From Dioszegia crocea (Eukaryota; Basidiomycota; Tremellomycetes; Tremellales; Bulleribasidiaceae), in the NCBI GenBank assembly GCA_001600615.1, contig BCKK01000003.1, positions 508,500 to 572,499 of the forward strand: 64,000 nucleotides of DNA, read 5' to 3'. Positions 42,320 through 53,492 of the stretch are shown one piece after another (position 1 is the stretch's first letter; the number at the start of each line of letters is the position of its first letter). Made by a program: the position numbers and the translations under genes. A model generated the notes under the pieces. The model saw only the letters and a list, made by a program, of their open reading frames with translations, ran no database searches and was not told where the DNA came from.

Positions 42320-45300
42320 ATGTCCAGCTTACAGGCCTTTGCTCGCTTGGTCACCAGGCGCGGTCCAGCTGCGGCTCTCTCGGGCCGCATTGCAATCCGA
42401 GGGAAGTCCAGTACGGCTCACGCTTTCGCCATCGAGCCGGATGCAAGCGACGATGTCGATCTCGCTGAAGCGGGGCCATCTAGCCTACCGATCAAGCGAA
42501 GTCGCGAGCAGAACTCATCGCCGAAGCGTCAAGCTACTCCCAAAGGAAAGGAAAGAGAGCGAGTCGTGTTCCGTTACGAGGATGCTGGGACATCAATGGA
42601 CAAGCGGGCGTATTTCTCCGGAGAGGACACAGGGGCGGAGTTGGGTGTCTGGGGTGATGCAGATGGTGGAGAAGGGGACATCATCCCTGGTCTAGAACCT
42701 GGACGAGTGATAGAGTGCAGAAGGTAAGCTCTGATTCCAAGAGCATCTCCGATCAGGTCTTTGAGGAGTTCTCCGCTCACGCAACAGATCCGGCGGATCA
42801 GCCATCGGCCTGTTACTCGCCGCTGTAGTAGCCAACGGCCGAAAACGTCTCATCCTCCTCCGTCAATCCGGCGAAATATGGCCTATATCACCTAACGATG
42901 TCCAATTCGTCATGCCTCCTTCACTCATCCCCTTATCGCTCGCCGAGAAATGCTGGAGTCCAGACGTCATTGAAGCCTGGGCTAAGGGAGACGAGTCGGT
43001 GCACAACGAAGCTGCCGACGGGGAGATGATGGCGGCGCGGAGAGAGGCAGTGGTGATCCTGAGAAAGGTGGCGAGGGAGACGGAGAAGGTGGTGGGGAGG
43101 CTGAGCTCGGGCGAGGGCGTGGAGGGTGTATGGAAGTCTTGTGTGGAGGGCAAGAATCCGGAGGAGAGGCAGAGCATCACATCTGCTCTTGCTGCGGATA
43201 TCTTACTCTCCTCTGCGTCACAGCGTGGCGGAAACCTCGGCGGCAAGACGACCAAAACCAACACCTTGCCGGCGTATGCTGCGCATACAATGTTAATGCG
43301 TCGTGCCGACCTCTTCTTAGGTGATGGAGTGGATATGTGGGATTCGGGCGTTTTCCTCGTCCGGTCTCTAGCCGAACGAGAACGTTTGGAAACTGTCACT
43401 CGATGGGTGGACGGCACTACTCCAGAAGACTCGGCAATCCTACAATCCTTCGTTCATAAATGCCAACAAGCCCTTACCTCCCAAACCTCATCATCTCCCC
43501 CTTCCATGATTGAATGGAGTCCCACCGATCAAACCCTAATCTCCACTCTCCTTTCACGGCTATACGAAACCCGAACCACCCAACATTCCCCATATGACCG
43601 ACTAAGCGTTGCCATTATTCGCGCAATCGATCCGTACCCCGGGGCGATTGCCGATCAAGCGACTATCGCCCGGCTCCTCATCGATCTTGGCTGTCTGCCT
43701 GTGACCGACTCACTTCATACGTCCAAAACCGCTGAGACGGAACTACGCGAGATATCGCAGTCGCAGATTACGGGCGGTCTTCATGTGCCTCATGACTCGA
43801 AGTTGAGCCAAGGCACAGAGCTCGACAGCCTTCGGGAAGACTTCTCCAGCCATACAGTCTGGGTCATTGATGATCCTACGGCCCGAGAGCTAGACGATGG
43901 GATCTCCATCGTTCCGGTCGTTGGATCAGAGGATGTTTGGGCACATATCCACATTGCGGACCCTACAAAGATCTTACCCATCGATCATCCCCTCTCTGTC
44001 CGTGCGAGCTTTAGGGGAACGGCATTGTACCTACCCGAGGGCAACACTCCCTTGATATCCCGAGGGGAACTCGGGGAGATGATGCAGGATCTCAGCCTGG
44101 GAGCGGTAGACGGTCAGGGTGGTCAAGGGGTAATGACGTTTTCTGCCCTCCTCTCTCCCTCTGGCGAAATCAAGGAGACTTCCGTCAAGGCTGGATGGAT
44201 AAAGAAGCCAAGATTAACAAGTTATGAGGATGTCGATGCTGCCTTTGGCGCACCCCGCCTTACCCCTATAAGGCCATTTGGTCCACTCGAACACTCCCCC
44301 TCTCCCTCAACCCAATCTGAGCCTCTATTGGCCCGTCCGCCAATCTCTTCAGCCGAAATACCACAGCTCGAACTCCTTCAGAAACTGGCCATTGTCCGTC
44401 GAAGTTACCGACTACAATCAAGCGGGCTCGAGTACTCACTTGCTGTCGGCACATTGTCCCTCTTATCCCCCCCTACCCCCAATCCCAACATCTTCGCACC
44501 AAATTCTATATCGGACCAAACTTCCCCATTCCCCTCATTCCCCCTCATAGACTATACGATCCCTCCCCCAAGATCATCCGCCATGACAGCCTCGTCAGCC
44601 GTAGCTGAAATGATGATGCTCGCAGGGCGTGTCGCAGCTGTATTTTGCAGTACCCATGGTATACCCGTACCTTATCGAGGTGGCGATGCACCCCAACAAC
44701 TCCACATCCCCGGTCGACCTAGCGCCACCATGTCACTCGAAGACCTCCTCTCCCAACGACAACCTGACGGGTTCATAGACCCATATCTCGTCTGGCGATC
44801 CCGAGTTGTTTTCCCATCTTCAACAGTAGGGGTCGATCCTATCCCACACTGGAATATGGGCTTCACAGGCTCTGAAGCGGGTTATACACGCCCCACGAGT
44901 CCTTTGAGGCGATACGACGATTTCATCGTTCACTGGCAGATCAAATCGTTCCTAGCCAAGCAAGGAGGTGTGGACTGGGGTCGTTCAATGGATAGGGATG
45001 AAGTTGGGATATTGACTCACCGGGTCAGTGCCGCTCAATTACGAGGGAGGAGGGCAATGAAGAATGCAGAGGCGTATTGGCAGGCTGGCCTCTTTGCACA
45101 GAGGCTGCAAACTCCGCGGGATGCAAGTGGGGAGGGAGAGGTGGATTTGAGAGAACCGTTATTGGGGAGAATTGCGGGTCCTTCGGCCGCGATGAGGGGC
45201 ATGTTGACTACCCCGGTGCACGTTCCGGCACTGGGCGCTATGGTTAGGATGACGAGTACGAGGGCTGGGGAAATCGGGGAGGAGGTGAAGGTCAGGATGG

Positions 45301-45350
45301 AGAGTGCTGTCCAGTGGCCTGCGCCGGTGGTCGTTGTCGTGCCGGCATAA
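42320..45350 (+). CDS. DSS1: Mitochondrial RNase II-family exoribonuclease (DSS1 type)
   Basis: Two exons (42320-42723, 42788-45350) encode 988 residues. The N-terminus is rich in Arg, Ser and Ala with almost no acid for 30 residues (MSSLQAFARLVTRRGPAAAL), a mitochondrial presequence. The RNB catalytic domain shows VWVIDDPTARELDDGISI, with the Asp cluster that binds Mg2+, and later GYTRPTSPLRRYDDFIVHWQ, the RNB C-terminal signature. In yeast Dss1 pairs with the Suv3 helicase in the mitochondrial degradosome that turns over mitochondrial RNA. The length and targeting signal match Dss1 better than cytoplasmic Dis3, which has an N-terminal PIN domain absent here. Stop at 45350, convergent with HSH49. 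Confidence 0.88.
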
Positions 45351-45586
45351 AGGAGTCCAAGGTGTACGTGGAGAACTGTATCATAATCAGTGTTGTAATT
45401 AGCATCCCGCAATCTCATCACACCATTCTTGTGTAATCCAAACTTCCAGTGTCTTCCAGTCCACATTGACTTCGCATCGATTGCCCCAAATGTTAACTTA
45501 GGGATGCACTACATCTCGACCATCTGCAATTCTACCAAACCTTTACAATCTACACACTCAACCCCAACTCTGCCCCACCTCGCCCC

Positions 45587-47176
45587 TCATTGACCTTCAA
45601 ATCCCATTCTCATTGGCTGTTGCCCATACTGCGCCTGCCCCGGCCCCCCAAATCCTGCAGGTGGAGGTGGCGCATATCCCTGACCACCCTGAGCATACCC
45701 ATCCGCCACTGGGAATCCAGGCGGTGGCGGCGCCTGTCCATATCCAGGTCCACCGTACCCGTTCTGAGGCTGCTGCTGCTGTCCGTAGTCGTATTGCATC
45801 TGAGGAGGATATCCTGGCGGTGGTGCTTGTTGTCCACCACCATATTGGCCAGGTGGGGGTTGGTAGACTGGCATACCCGGTGGAGGTGCTGGTGGTTGTG
45901 AAGTAGCGGCGAGGGCGCCTGCGAATTGGCCTGGGATGTGAGCTTGTTATCCTGTTCCGCATCAATGAGGAACAACGAAGCTTGCCTTGGAACGCTACAG
46001 GAGCCATGCCCATACCTTGACCAGGCAACATCGATCTCTTCCTACAAGAAGTCAGCTTACAATCCTACACCGGAGAGTGGCGGAAAGAGGAAAGCGTACT
46101 TTGCCTGAGCAGCCAATAATCTCTCTGCCTGACTCCCGTGTCTCTCCCCTTTTCCATCCTTCTTGAAAGCGAACTGTACGCTGACCTGTTTCCCACCAAA
46201 AAATTGACCATTCATATTCTCTATGGCCATATCGGCTGCTTCGAACTCATGGTAAGATACGAAACCGTAACCTTTCGATTGACCTGTGGACGGATCGCGA
46301 GCAATCTGAAAATATCAGCACTGGTGTTTTCGACCCAGATCGTTCTCTCATATTCCTTCCTCCTGTCGTCGACCGGACACTTCTCGCGAATTCCCTTTTC
46401 CCGAGTCTGCCAATTGTGCACGCTTCTGGCCACGCGAAGACCAGATCAAAGTCCCGCAAAGCCCCTTCTGCCTCTCAGAATCCCTCTTCTCCCCTCCGCT
46501 TTTTTCTTTCTCCGTCGAAGCCGTCGAGGACCTCCATAATCCCACATCTGTCCCTTACCCCACCATTTAGCCATGCATCCAGATCTTGGCCACTGAAAGC
46601 TCCACCATTCCATAAACCAAGCTATGACTCACCTTAGGTTGATCGGCAATATGTCCAAAAGTCGAAAAAGTCTCATACAGCTGAGCCTCATCGACACTCT
46701 CGTCCAAACTCCCCACAAACAAATTCGCGCCCACATCCACCTGTTTCCGATCATAACTTGCTTTATTCACCCGAATAGGCTTTCCATAAAGTTTGATCTG
46801 ATTCATAATCTTGACGGCGTAATCGGAGTCTTGTTCACTTAGAAATTCGCAGAATCCGAATCCTTGATGCGACATTGAAATTCGGTCTTTAGGTAGGAAG
46901 ACGTTGGCTATCTTTTCAGCATGATACTGTGTTTGTAGGCTGAGAAGCACATACAGACTGGCCCTGCTTGGCTGCTATGTCAGCTTATGGTCCACTCGAA
47001 AATAGGAAGCCATAGCTTACAGCATCAACTCCCATATCAGGGCATCCGATACTCTGTCATCCAGATTCCCCTATGGAGTGTCAGCTTTAGGTTCCAACAT
47101 GTAAGCTTTGCGAGCTCACCAGATACACCGTCGCCTCCTGATTTCTATCCTGCTCTGCCTTGGGTGCGATACTCAT
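45587..47176 (-). CDS. HSH49: Splicing factor 3b subunit 4 (SF3B4/Hsh49)
   Basis: A component of the U2 snRNP SF3b complex that contacts pre-mRNA near the branch point. The start at 47176 gives [19 protein letters not shown], spliced to [17 protein letters not shown] and [17 protein letters not shown]1 continues with [19 protein letters not shown] and [16 protein letters not shown]2 starts with [19 protein letters not shown] and, after an unusually long intron (46306-46632, 327 nt), resumes with [18 protein letters not shown] and ends near [14 protein letters not shown]. The C-terminus is a Pro, Gly, Gln and Tyr-rich tail (45587-45874), as in animal SF3B4. Start divergent from the HNH gene at 175 bp; a (ATGG)n repeat lies in the leader. 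Confidence 0.92.
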
Positions 47177-47185
47177 TGTGAGATG

Positions 47186-47204
47186 ATGGATGGATGGATG
47201 GATG
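47186..47204. repeat. (ATGG)n microsatellite in divergent promoter
   Basis: Nearly five ATGG units lie between HSH49 and the HNH-domain gene, beginning 10 bp upstream of the HSH49 start codon, so they fall in its 5' leader as CCAT repeats. Confidence 0.75.
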
Positions 47205-47351
47205 TACGCAATGAGTGCACAGTCAGTGCAAGGCGGCATTCAAAGGTGGGCGATGACGTGGATTATAGAGTATCATACCCGTATGTGTACGGTAAGTATA
47301 AGGTAATTAGTTACGGTGTCGTTCGCCATATATTCTTCCTCTCCAACTACT

Positions 47352-48378
47352 ATGGACGCCCATTCCACTAAATACTTCATGGCTACGAGCAGATGGCGGC
47401 GTCAAGGCCACGTCGAAATCATCTCGATGTACGATACACGCATCGCCCTGATCCCTATGGGGTTCTTGAGCGGCTGCGGAGACAACACATGGCATTACGT
47501 CCTTTATGCTATCTCATTACTCGTGAACGTCACGCCGGGTGATAACGCCAGAATCGTCAACTCAGCAGGCCTCATTATGAACTTAATTGAACCTCCTGCC
47601 AGTGGAATATTTAGATACGTCACTGGTGAGTTCCAATCTCATGGGATCAGTTCCTGTATGTGTCCGCTTTGCGCTGACAGCGTATAGACACTGCCACTGA
47701 GGTCAGCTTTACTCGCGGCCCTGAATACCTCAGCTATTTCAAGGCTCCTGAGGATGTTGCGGGATCAGACAAGTCCAAGTCGTCCGCCTCGTCCCGAAGT
47801 AGGTCTGACCAGGTGAGTTTGACTATAAGTATTACTCTGACCCTAAAAGTCCGCATTCCGCGATCAGCTCATTGGTCGTGACGGCGTCTGCATAGTGTCG
47901 GGCACTCTACCGCGGGGGTGCGAGGCGGCTCATGTCGTACCTGCCAGTCGACCGGAGGTGAGGTTCCCGAACTTGTCCCATCAGTGTCAAAAATAACCCA
48001 AGCAGGTATACGAAAGCTTGCTGGGGCATGATGTCGGAACTTTCGATGTTGAGTCGGGTATGCTGTTGTCAAGGCATCTGCATAAGGAGTATGATAGTCT
48101 TACCTGGTCTCTATACTTCAAGGTGAGTTATCAGATATACACGTTGGACGTTGATTATAAATGAGGCTAATCGCATCAAGGACGATATCTATTACGTTCA
48201 TTATTTCATTCCCGAACCCGTCGACAAAATATACCACGGTCATGCAATTCCGCTCACCTACTTCCGGACTATGTACGAACCCCCCCACCCTACGCTCGTC
48301 GCATGGCATTACGCCCAGACCGTCCGCGCACGGTTGCGAGGCTTTTCTGCGGGGATGAACGTCGCACCCCCTGTCTAG
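47352..48378 (+). CDS. HNH-nuclease-domain (HNH_2 type) protein
   Basis: Five exons (47352-47625, 47688-47812, 47868-47957, 48006-48122, 48181-48378) sum to 267 residues in exact phase. The N-terminal 130 residues are of unknown fold. The C-terminal half matches the fungal HNH_2 pattern: LIGRDGVCIVSGTLPRGCEA, then AHVVPASRPEVYES, and SGMLLSRHLHKEYDSLTWSL. The first His (AHVVP) and last His (HLHKEYD) are present. The Asn expected before GLLL appears to be Ser (SGMLLS). Proteins of this family are numerous in basidiomycetes and mostly uncharacterised. Nuclease activity is not certain given the Asn change. Divergent from HSH49. Confidence 0.7.
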
Positions 48379-48712
48379 TATGTAGTGTAGCTTGAGCTTC
48401 AGCGGAATGCATAATAGGCACGTCAGGCAGATTGCTCATCCTATCAATAGCACAATCGTATATCCAGTCAATGGCCCCATTCGAGCACGGATCATCAGTC
48501 AACAAGTGTGCTCCCGAGAGTAATGCCATAGTATACTCTAGGTATGTGGCTACAGATGAACCTGAATACTACTGTGATCCAAGCCAAAACCTAACAAAAA
48601 ATCGTCACAAGTGATCACTCCACACAATATCTATCGTCCATACCAATCTCGTGAACCCCCTCAACCCTTCCTCGCTCCTCATTCACGATCACCTCCGCTT
48701 CCCATCGCCTCC
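48379..48712. other. Convergent intergenic region
   Basis: About 330 bp between the 3' ends of the HNH gene and the phosphatase gene. Nothing recognisable. Confidence 0.45.
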
Positions 48713-51700
48713 TCACTTCGACAACCCACTCCCACTTCCCATCCCGGCCATCCCCACTTCCTGCTTCATACGCTTAACACTCGCCTTACGTCCCAGCGCA
48801 CCATCCACCGCAGGCCGCCGTACCTCATCTTCAATCTCGATACTCGGCCGATCATGTGCCAGCTCAGTCGGACTCGCTCGGCGCTTCTGGTTCGAATCGT
48901 CTTCCTCGCCCGCCATACCCGAGTGGTTTCGCCGGTCACGCGCGTTTTCTTCATTTAGCATAGCGAAGGATTGATGGATGATGACTGAATGTCAGCGACT
49001 GATCTATAGTTTCCGCGGAAAATGACTCACCCTTGTATGCAAAAACATATTGACGCAAACTCTGCACCAGACTCATACGCTGGACGCGCATACTCTCCAA
49101 CACGTCCAACACGGGATTCTCCATCTGCGAAAGCGGAGTCGGCGCGCGCTGCTCGGGGGCGTTCCGCACTGCAATCGGTTGAGGGTCTTCAGTGACTGGC
49201 GATAGTCTAAATTCAGTCAGCAGCTACAATTCCCCATGCCGTTGTGCCAAACTCACTTCTCATCTGACAATTTCTCATCCGACGTGTAGGCCGAAGCCAG
49301 ACTAGGCCGTCGTTCAGTCGGGTTCGTACCCGCGTCCGAAAGCTCATCTTCCCGATATTGTAGCCATTGATTTATACTTTGGTTCTGCTCGCCTGATGAG
49401 CCCGGACCGGCAGAAGGTGGGTATTCGAATGGCGAGTCAACTTCCATCGCCTCGCCCCCGCTTCCCTCGATTACATTTGTCGATGCCGATGTCTGAGCAT
49501 CCTGCGGCAACCAGTCAAAAGTCTGAGGAGCGGGTTGGGCAGAAAGTTTGATAGGAGCCGAAGCGGATTTAGTCGCGGGTACGATGGGCGTCGATATTCC
49601 GAGGCCAGAAGGAGGTATTGGCGATGTACCTCCAGCTTTCCCTATTCTGCGCCCTGTTTCCCCGTCTGACAAACCACTGCCCGGTAATACAATCTTATCG
49701 CCCGAAGCGAAAGATACGCTCTTTACTCTACTCCCATGACCCTTCGTCAGGCCGCTATCTCCCGATTCTGACCAAGCCCCAGCCTTGGGTGACCCGCTCG
49801 CGTGACGACTATGCACGACGCTTGACCGGGCGGAGGCTGAAGCGGGAATAGGGATCGAATGGGGTTTGATACTATCCTCATCCCTCTTCCTTTGCTCATT
49901 GCGGCCTCGCGCCAAAGCATCCAGGATCGAATCGACAAGGATGAATGAGCCTGTCCGTCCGATTCCAGCCGAACAGTGAATGAGCACCGGCGCTTCATCA
50001 CCTGCTTTCCGAGTCTCGGGCGTGTCCACCTCGTCCCTCGCGTCAGCGACATCGGTGATGAGGCCGAGAAGGACATCGGGGGATGTAGGAACGTCGAAAT
50101 CGGGCCAAGAAACACATTGGATTTGAACAATCTTTCGAGGGGGTTCACTCGGGTGATGATCATTCGAGAGGTAGAATACACGACGGATGTTCTTGGGTTC
50201 AGCGTCAAGGTCTGGAGAGGATTTGGAGGGGTTGGGCGAGGCAGGAGGTCCAAAGTCGAACCCGGCAGATTGGGCCGGTCGGCCGAGATCTTCGCCACCC
50301 GTCTGGCGTTCGAGGCGAAGATGAAGTGCGCCGTAATTGCAATCTTGCCAATAGTTGCCGCATTTGACTTGTCCCCCTTCGAATTGCTTCGTCAACCTGT
50401 ATGGTCAGCTTAGTGCCTGTACCCTAGGGACATTATACTCACATGACGATGACTCGGACGTCTTGTTCCCATACCAATGTCCAGAAATCTCTAAATGTAG
50501 CGTCGAGAGGGCCCTGAGTGGCGATGTACCGCTTCGAAGTCCCTCTCGGTTGGATGTACGACGCATTGATGTAGTCGCTCTCATCCTCGCAGGGGGTGAC
50601 AAGTCGTACGCGGGAAAAGTCATACGGCCAGATATTCTTATACCTGATAGGTCAGCCTAAAACATCCACGCTTCATTCCGCTCAACTGACCGATTCTTTA
50701 TCCCTCGCTCAACACCAGCAGTGATCGAGAATGGATAATATTCCTCTCCTTCTGCCGGCTCACCAAACCCTCCAGCGCCTGTTCCCCCTCTATGCCCTTT
50801 ACCCCACTCTTCCAATCTGGCCACATCCGCCCGATCCTTCTTCTGCTGTCGAGCCCAACTTGTCGCCCTCCCCTGCTTACCCAAATCGTCCTGCGTCGTC
50901 CCAGGCAAAACAGCTCCGGAACCCTCCGTATGCCAATCCATCAACGCCTGCAACCGCTTTTGCTCATTCCGCTCCACCTTGTAGAATTGCTGCGCTAGCT
51001 GATCCGCTCCCTCTGCTTCGGACAGAGTCACCAACTCGCTGAGCCACGCCGGTAATTCGTGGGCGCGCCGCCTGGTATCTGCGCTTAATTGGAGGGGAAT
51101 ACGTTCGGTAATTCCACCGTGTGATAACTCGAGATTTTGCCGGATGTTGTCAAAGAAGGGATTGGCAGGTTGGAGTTTTGGTTTGTAAGAGCCTGAAGAG
51201 CCAGACGTGCCAGATACGGAATTATTCGCCGTACCCGCTCCACCGAGCATCATACCCTTTAGTGACAATGGGCGGCCTGCTGGACTGGGGAAGGAGTCGA
51301 ATGGGTTGGACTTGGTGGCTGTGGGAGTGAAGGGGAATCCGCCCGTTGGGTTTCGGGCGCCAGGGGCGCCACCGCCTGTCGATCCTGAAATGATAAGCTG
51401 GGCTCGACTCTTTGCCAATCTCAACAAGGAGACGAGAGGCGACAACTCACCATGTAGGAATGCAAACGATCCCAGACCGCCTGCGTTGAAGTTCCCAGAT
51501 GGACTGAGGGTACTCGGACCAGGTGACGTCATACCATCTGACTCTTCGATTGGTTCGGTAGATATCATGTCTAAACCAGGAATGGCTTCGAGGGCTGCCT
51601 GACCACCCTTTACGAACCACAGTCTGCCACCGAAGCCCTCGCGGATGAATTTCGCTGCGAGACCTTCGAGCAAACTGCCGGTGGTCGCGGATGTCGAATC

Positions 51701-52912
51701 GACATCAAGGAGGACGATATTGCCCATGGTTTTGTAATTCTGTACCGCATGCCGACTTTCGGCCGAGAGCATCTGGAGGACCTTAGCAATGGTAAATGCT
51801 GGTCGGCGGAGGAGAGTGGAGGGGATGGGGATGGAATGTGATGAGGGAAGGTGAGCGGAAAGGTAAGCGGAGGGTGGTCGGACATCTAGGACCAAGGTGG
51901 AGGTTTGGGAAGTGAACTTTGTGATGTCGGTAGCGGCGAGAGGATGGAGGCCGGTCGACGTTTCCGTAGAGGTACTTGCACCCCCAAGTGGACTTGGGGA
52001 TTTGACGCCATGGATCGCAGTATTTGGGAGTGTTAAATTTGCCTTCGGCAACGATCCCCGCCGACGAGCTAGCGCAGCTGGTAGGGACGGTTTGATGGTT
52101 GGTGGTTGCGACTCCACACCCTCCATTGGCGTGGATGAGTTTTCACCCCTGCTTCCAGACGCTGACGCGCGCCCTGCCATATTCCGATATTTCGCCAGCA
52201 TCTCCGCATTCATTCCTGCTCCACTTCCCGCCGATCCCGATCTCGACGGAGTAGCCAGTGGCGGCAGGTCCGTCGAGCTAGAGCTCGCCGCTCCTGATCC
52301 TTCCGCCCATAGATTCCCGCCACTCCAACTTCCATTTAGGTTCAACTGCTCAAACGGTCCGCCAATATGTGGACTGGACCGTCCTGGACCATCGAGAGAT
52401 GGAGTTGGAGCGCCAGATGTGGCGCCCAAGAACTGCCATGGTGATGAGGCCGAGCTAGACGGTGGGCCTGAACGAAGGGAAGAGAGACTAAGGGTGGAAG
52501 GCATCTTAAAGGGAGTAGGCGATGACGTCGTAGCTGGTGTAGGAGGTGATTGGATGGGTGAACTGGGTCCGGCAGGCGACCGTATAGGGGAAGGTGGTAG
52601 ACCAGATGCGGGCGCTGGTGTTCGATGTTCACCTGCCGAGGGAAAGTTGGGGATGGATGTAGGAGCGTTCGATCGATGGCGAGAGGGAGTGGCAACTGGA
52701 CGATTTGCTCCAAGACCGCCCGGGCTGGCTAGTGAGACGTTTCGGGGTATGGACGGCTGTTTCGGCGTGATGAGATTCTGATGAGGTGTGGGAGGGGAAA
52801 GTTGTGGTCCCAGAATGGTAGGCGGGGGTATTTGCTGGCGTTTACCAGGTGATGATTCGCCAGCAGAAGCTGAAGGAGGTCGGAAGACCCCCTCGTCCTC
52901 CTGAGTCAGCAT
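48713..52912 (-). CDS. Rhodanese-PTP tyrosine phosphatase (Pyp1/Ptp3 type MAPK phosphatase)
   Basis: Several exons encode about 1,300 residues. The first exon (50657-52912) has a Ser/Pro-rich N-terminus of about 300 residues. A rhodanese-like domain follows ([20 protein letters not shown], then [16 protein letters not shown]). Its active-site loop reads [12 protein letters not shown] with no Cys, so it is a docking rather than a catalytic domain. The PTP domain starts with [20 protein letters not shown] and continues [46 protein letters not shown] and the catalytic [16 protein letters not shown] (HCx5R). A long Ser-rich insert separates that motif from the closing [15 protein letters not shown]. 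In yeasts such enzymes inactivate stress MAP kinases of the Hog1/Sty1 class. Confidence 0.87.
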
Positions 52913-53492
52913 TTTGAGCTGGGGCGAAGTCGAGTCGCTCGGATCGGATTCTGGTAGGGAAATCGGAGGATATGATACGAAGGGGATAGACTAGTACAGT
53001 CTCGGGTGACAACTCATAATCGTCAAGTCTGTGAAGATTGATTATGGGCAAAATTGATACTTGCTGACAGAGTTGAAAGTCAGTGACGTCGGATGCGAAA
53101 CCTGAAACTTGCTTCCGAAGTAGCTCCGAAAGGGGAACGAGTCGACCGTGGGTGAGATTTTTCGGGTTCGTTGGGGAGGTATGGTATCGCCGGTTGCGAA
53201 TAAGGGGTGTATGGGACGCTGTGATGAATAAGCAGAGGTGTAGTATGCAATAAGTAGGCGAAGCTCATGGAAGGAAGGAAATGATTTGAGTCCAGGCCCT
53301 TTAGTTTACGGAATGACGTAGGTAGGACGACAACTCGGAGGCAGATGACTCAGCGGGCCTATCTTCGCTCTCGATCGCTTGTGAATAATAGGCGCGCAGC
53401 AACCCTCCACCTTCAAGCTGCAACCAGTTACCACACCTACCATATACCATACCTCCTCATCACCCACAGAGCTTCGTCGACGCAACCACACA
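52913..53492. other. Divergent promoter, phosphatase/TFB1
   Basis: 580 bp between divergent starts. No gene is called. Short frames on both strands have no domain character. Confidence 0.5.

Noticed and set aside
42320..45350. Cytoplasmic exosome subunit Dis3 as alternative identity
   Set aside because: No N-terminal PIN domain; the Arg-rich presequence and overall layout fit mitochondrial Dss1 better.
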